Of a stretch of DNA of 22,746 bases, positions 21,916 through 22,746 are shown in pieces (positions within the stretch are counted from its first letter, which is position 1; each line of letters starts with the position of its first letter). This DNA is from a virus. The notes below the pieces were generated by a model. It was not told where the DNA came from, did not search any database, and worked only from the letters and a program-made list of their open reading frames with translations. The position numbers were made by a program, and so were the translations under genes. Where the stretch lies: positions 1 through 22,746 of the IMG/VR virus record IMGVR_UViG_3300017757_000175. One strand, written 5' to 3'.

Positions 21916-22484
21916 TTGAAACTAAGACAACTTTTAATGAGACAACTGATGGATTTACACCAAGTCCAGAAGGAGTATATCCTTGTCATGTAGTAGCTGT
22001 TGATTCAAGAGAATACAATGGTAATAAAGTATTTAACTTCCAGTTTAAAGTAGCTGATGAAGTTGAAAAACTTAAACTACCTACAATGGAAAGTGATGGC
22101 AACGGATGGTATACAGTTAAAGTAGATGAAGATGGTAAAACTGTTGTTCAGAGCGGTAAGCCTTTTGCTGGTAGAAAATTCTTTAGTAAAGGTGTATGGT
22201 TTACACCAGAGCCTGTTAAAGAAGAAAGATGGAAGAATAGAACATACAAAGAGTTTTGTGAAAACTTAGGTGTTATATTTAGAACAGAAGGTGATGAAGT
22301 ATGCTTAGATGAAGTTGAAGCATCAGATGTAGTAGGAAAACCTTGTCTAGCTAAAGTCTCAATGAATGAGTATGAAACTAGAGATGGTGAAACTAAAAGA
22401 ACTATGCAAGTATTTAGCGTAACGCCATGGAAAGATGGTGTTGCACTATCAGCTGATGAAGTTGAAGAAGACTTGCCCTTCTAG
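21912..22484 (+). CDS. Probable single-stranded DNA-binding protein
   Basis: 190 aa. The N-terminal part is beta-rich (EGVYPCHVVAVDSREYNGNK, VFNFQFKVADEVEKL), resembling the phage DUF669 or SSB-type OB fold as I remember it. A Gly/Lys-rich section around residues 60-100 follows, then a C-terminal domain with KNRTYKEFCENLGVIFRTEG. It ends EVEEDLPF, an acidic tip closely like the DDDIPF that bacterial SSBs use to bind partner proteins. It comes last in the recombination operon and would protect strands made by the exonuclease. OB-fold assignment is inference; the C-terminal tip is directly visible. Confidence 0.65.
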   Translation: MIETKTTFNETTDGFTPSPEGVYPCHVVAVDSREYNGNKVFNFQFKVADEVEKLKLPTMESDGNGWYTVKVDEDGKTVVQSGKPFAGRKFFSKGVWFTPEPVKEERWKNRTYKEFCENLGVIFRTEGDEVCLDEVEASDVVGKPCLAKVSMNEYETRDGETKRTMQVFSVTPWKDGVALSADEVEEDLPF

Positions 22485-22493
22485 TTAAATTAT

Positions 22494-22565
22494 GTATGGC
22501 TATGAAAATTTGATAATTGACTTGGGTTGGATGCACTAAGTTTAATTAGGTTGGATTAGCCATAC
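22494..22565 (+). ncRNA. 72-nt cloverleaf-like element, candidate small RNA
   Basis: GTATGGCTA (22,494-22,502) pairs perfectly with TAGCCATAC (22,557-22,565), nine pairs. Inside, AATT/AATT (near 22,508-22,519), ACTTGG/CTAAGT (six pairs, one G-U; loop of ten) and TAATT/GATTA (one G-U; outermost bases shared with the closing stem) could form three arms in the order of a cloverleaf. GGTTGGAT occurs twice (once in the middle arm, once next to the 3' stem). It is the size of a tRNA but lacks the usual T-loop and D-loop bases, so it is not a standard tRNA. Located between the SSB-like gene and a zinc-binding gene, it could also regulate translation of the latter. Confidence 0.4.
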
Positions 22566-22591
22566 TATTTTATATTAAAGAAAGAAGTATT

Positions 22592-22746
22592 ATGAAAGCA
22601 ACACAAATTATAGCAAAGAGAAAATCTTTATGTCCTGGGTGCTCTCAAAACATATTTCCAGGAGTTCCATGTAAAGTATATAATGACAAATGGTATCATG
22701 TAGAATGTTGGCAAGAGATGTGGGATAAGATTGCAGAAGAAAAAGA
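22592..22746 (+). CDS. Small zinc-binding protein, C-terminus cut by window edge
   Basis: An ATG at 22,592 starts MKATQIIAKRKSLCPGCSQN and stays open to the right edge (51 codons). The Cys/His pattern CPGC, then a Cys 15 residues later (VPCKVY), then YHVECW, suggests a treble-clef or LIM-like zinc site (C-x2-C ... H-x2-C). A ribosome-site-like AAAGAAAGAAG precedes the start. It lies one intergenic element downstream of the SSB-like gene. Function could be DNA or protein binding; not recognised as a specific family. Confidence 0.6.
   Translation, partial: MKATQIIAKRKSLCPGCSQNIFPGVPCKVYNDKWYHVECWQEMWDKIAEEK

Overview
This window is part of the genome of a tailed double-stranded DNA bacteriophage (Caudoviricetes). 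It is AT-rich (by eye roughly one third GC). Most genes are short, closely packed and joined by overlaps of the TAATG, ATGA and GTGA types, and many have a clear Shine-Dalgarno sequence (AAGGAGG, AGGAG or AGGAGA). Strong Shine-Dalgarno use argues for a host that initiates translation in the usual bacterial way. Nothing else identifies the host. The virion proteins look to me like those of uncultivated aquatic phages, but that is an impression from memory, not a search result.

Layout. From about 16.4 kb down to position 1, every gene is on the minus strand and forms the packaging and structural module, transcribed right to left: three small proteins, small terminase, a 62-aa protein, an unusual 648-aa protein lying between the terminase genes, a 70-aa protein, large terminase, a very basic Cys-containing protein, a lysozyme-like transglycosylase, portal, an HNH endonuclease, scaffold, major capsid protein, two related beta-rich putative decoration proteins, a long coiled-coil virion protein, several small connector or virion proteins, and a tail or virion protein cut by the left edge. 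This order (TerS, TerL, portal, scaffold, capsid, decoration, connectors) is typical of a phage head module.

At 16.4-16.63 kb lies a divergent control region with a good sigma70-like promoter for the plus strand. From 16.6 kb to the right edge all genes are on the plus strand: an isolated Ala-rich 112-aa gene, about 600 bases of non-coding DNA rich in stem-loops, a run of small genes of unknown function, and then a recombination operon. That operon holds a Cas4/RecB-type PD-(D/E)XK exonuclease with a four-Cys Fe-S signature, two small proteins (one MazG-like), a Rad52-like single-strand annealing protein, two unknown proteins, and a probable ssDNA-binding protein ending in the SSB-type tip DLPF. 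Exonuclease, annealing protein and SSB together make a plausible end-resection and annealing system for phage DNA replication and recombination.

The most unusual content is a set of intergenic structured elements on the plus strand: the 16,983-17,572 region, an element at 17,432-17,545 closed by a 9-bp stem, one at 18,002-18,119 with a possible pseudoknot, and a 72-nt cloverleaf-like element at 22,494-22,565. Two of them share the string CCGTAGACAT. None is a canonical tRNA. They are candidates for unrecognised phage non-coding RNAs. Helices were found by eye, with no folding energies or covariation test.
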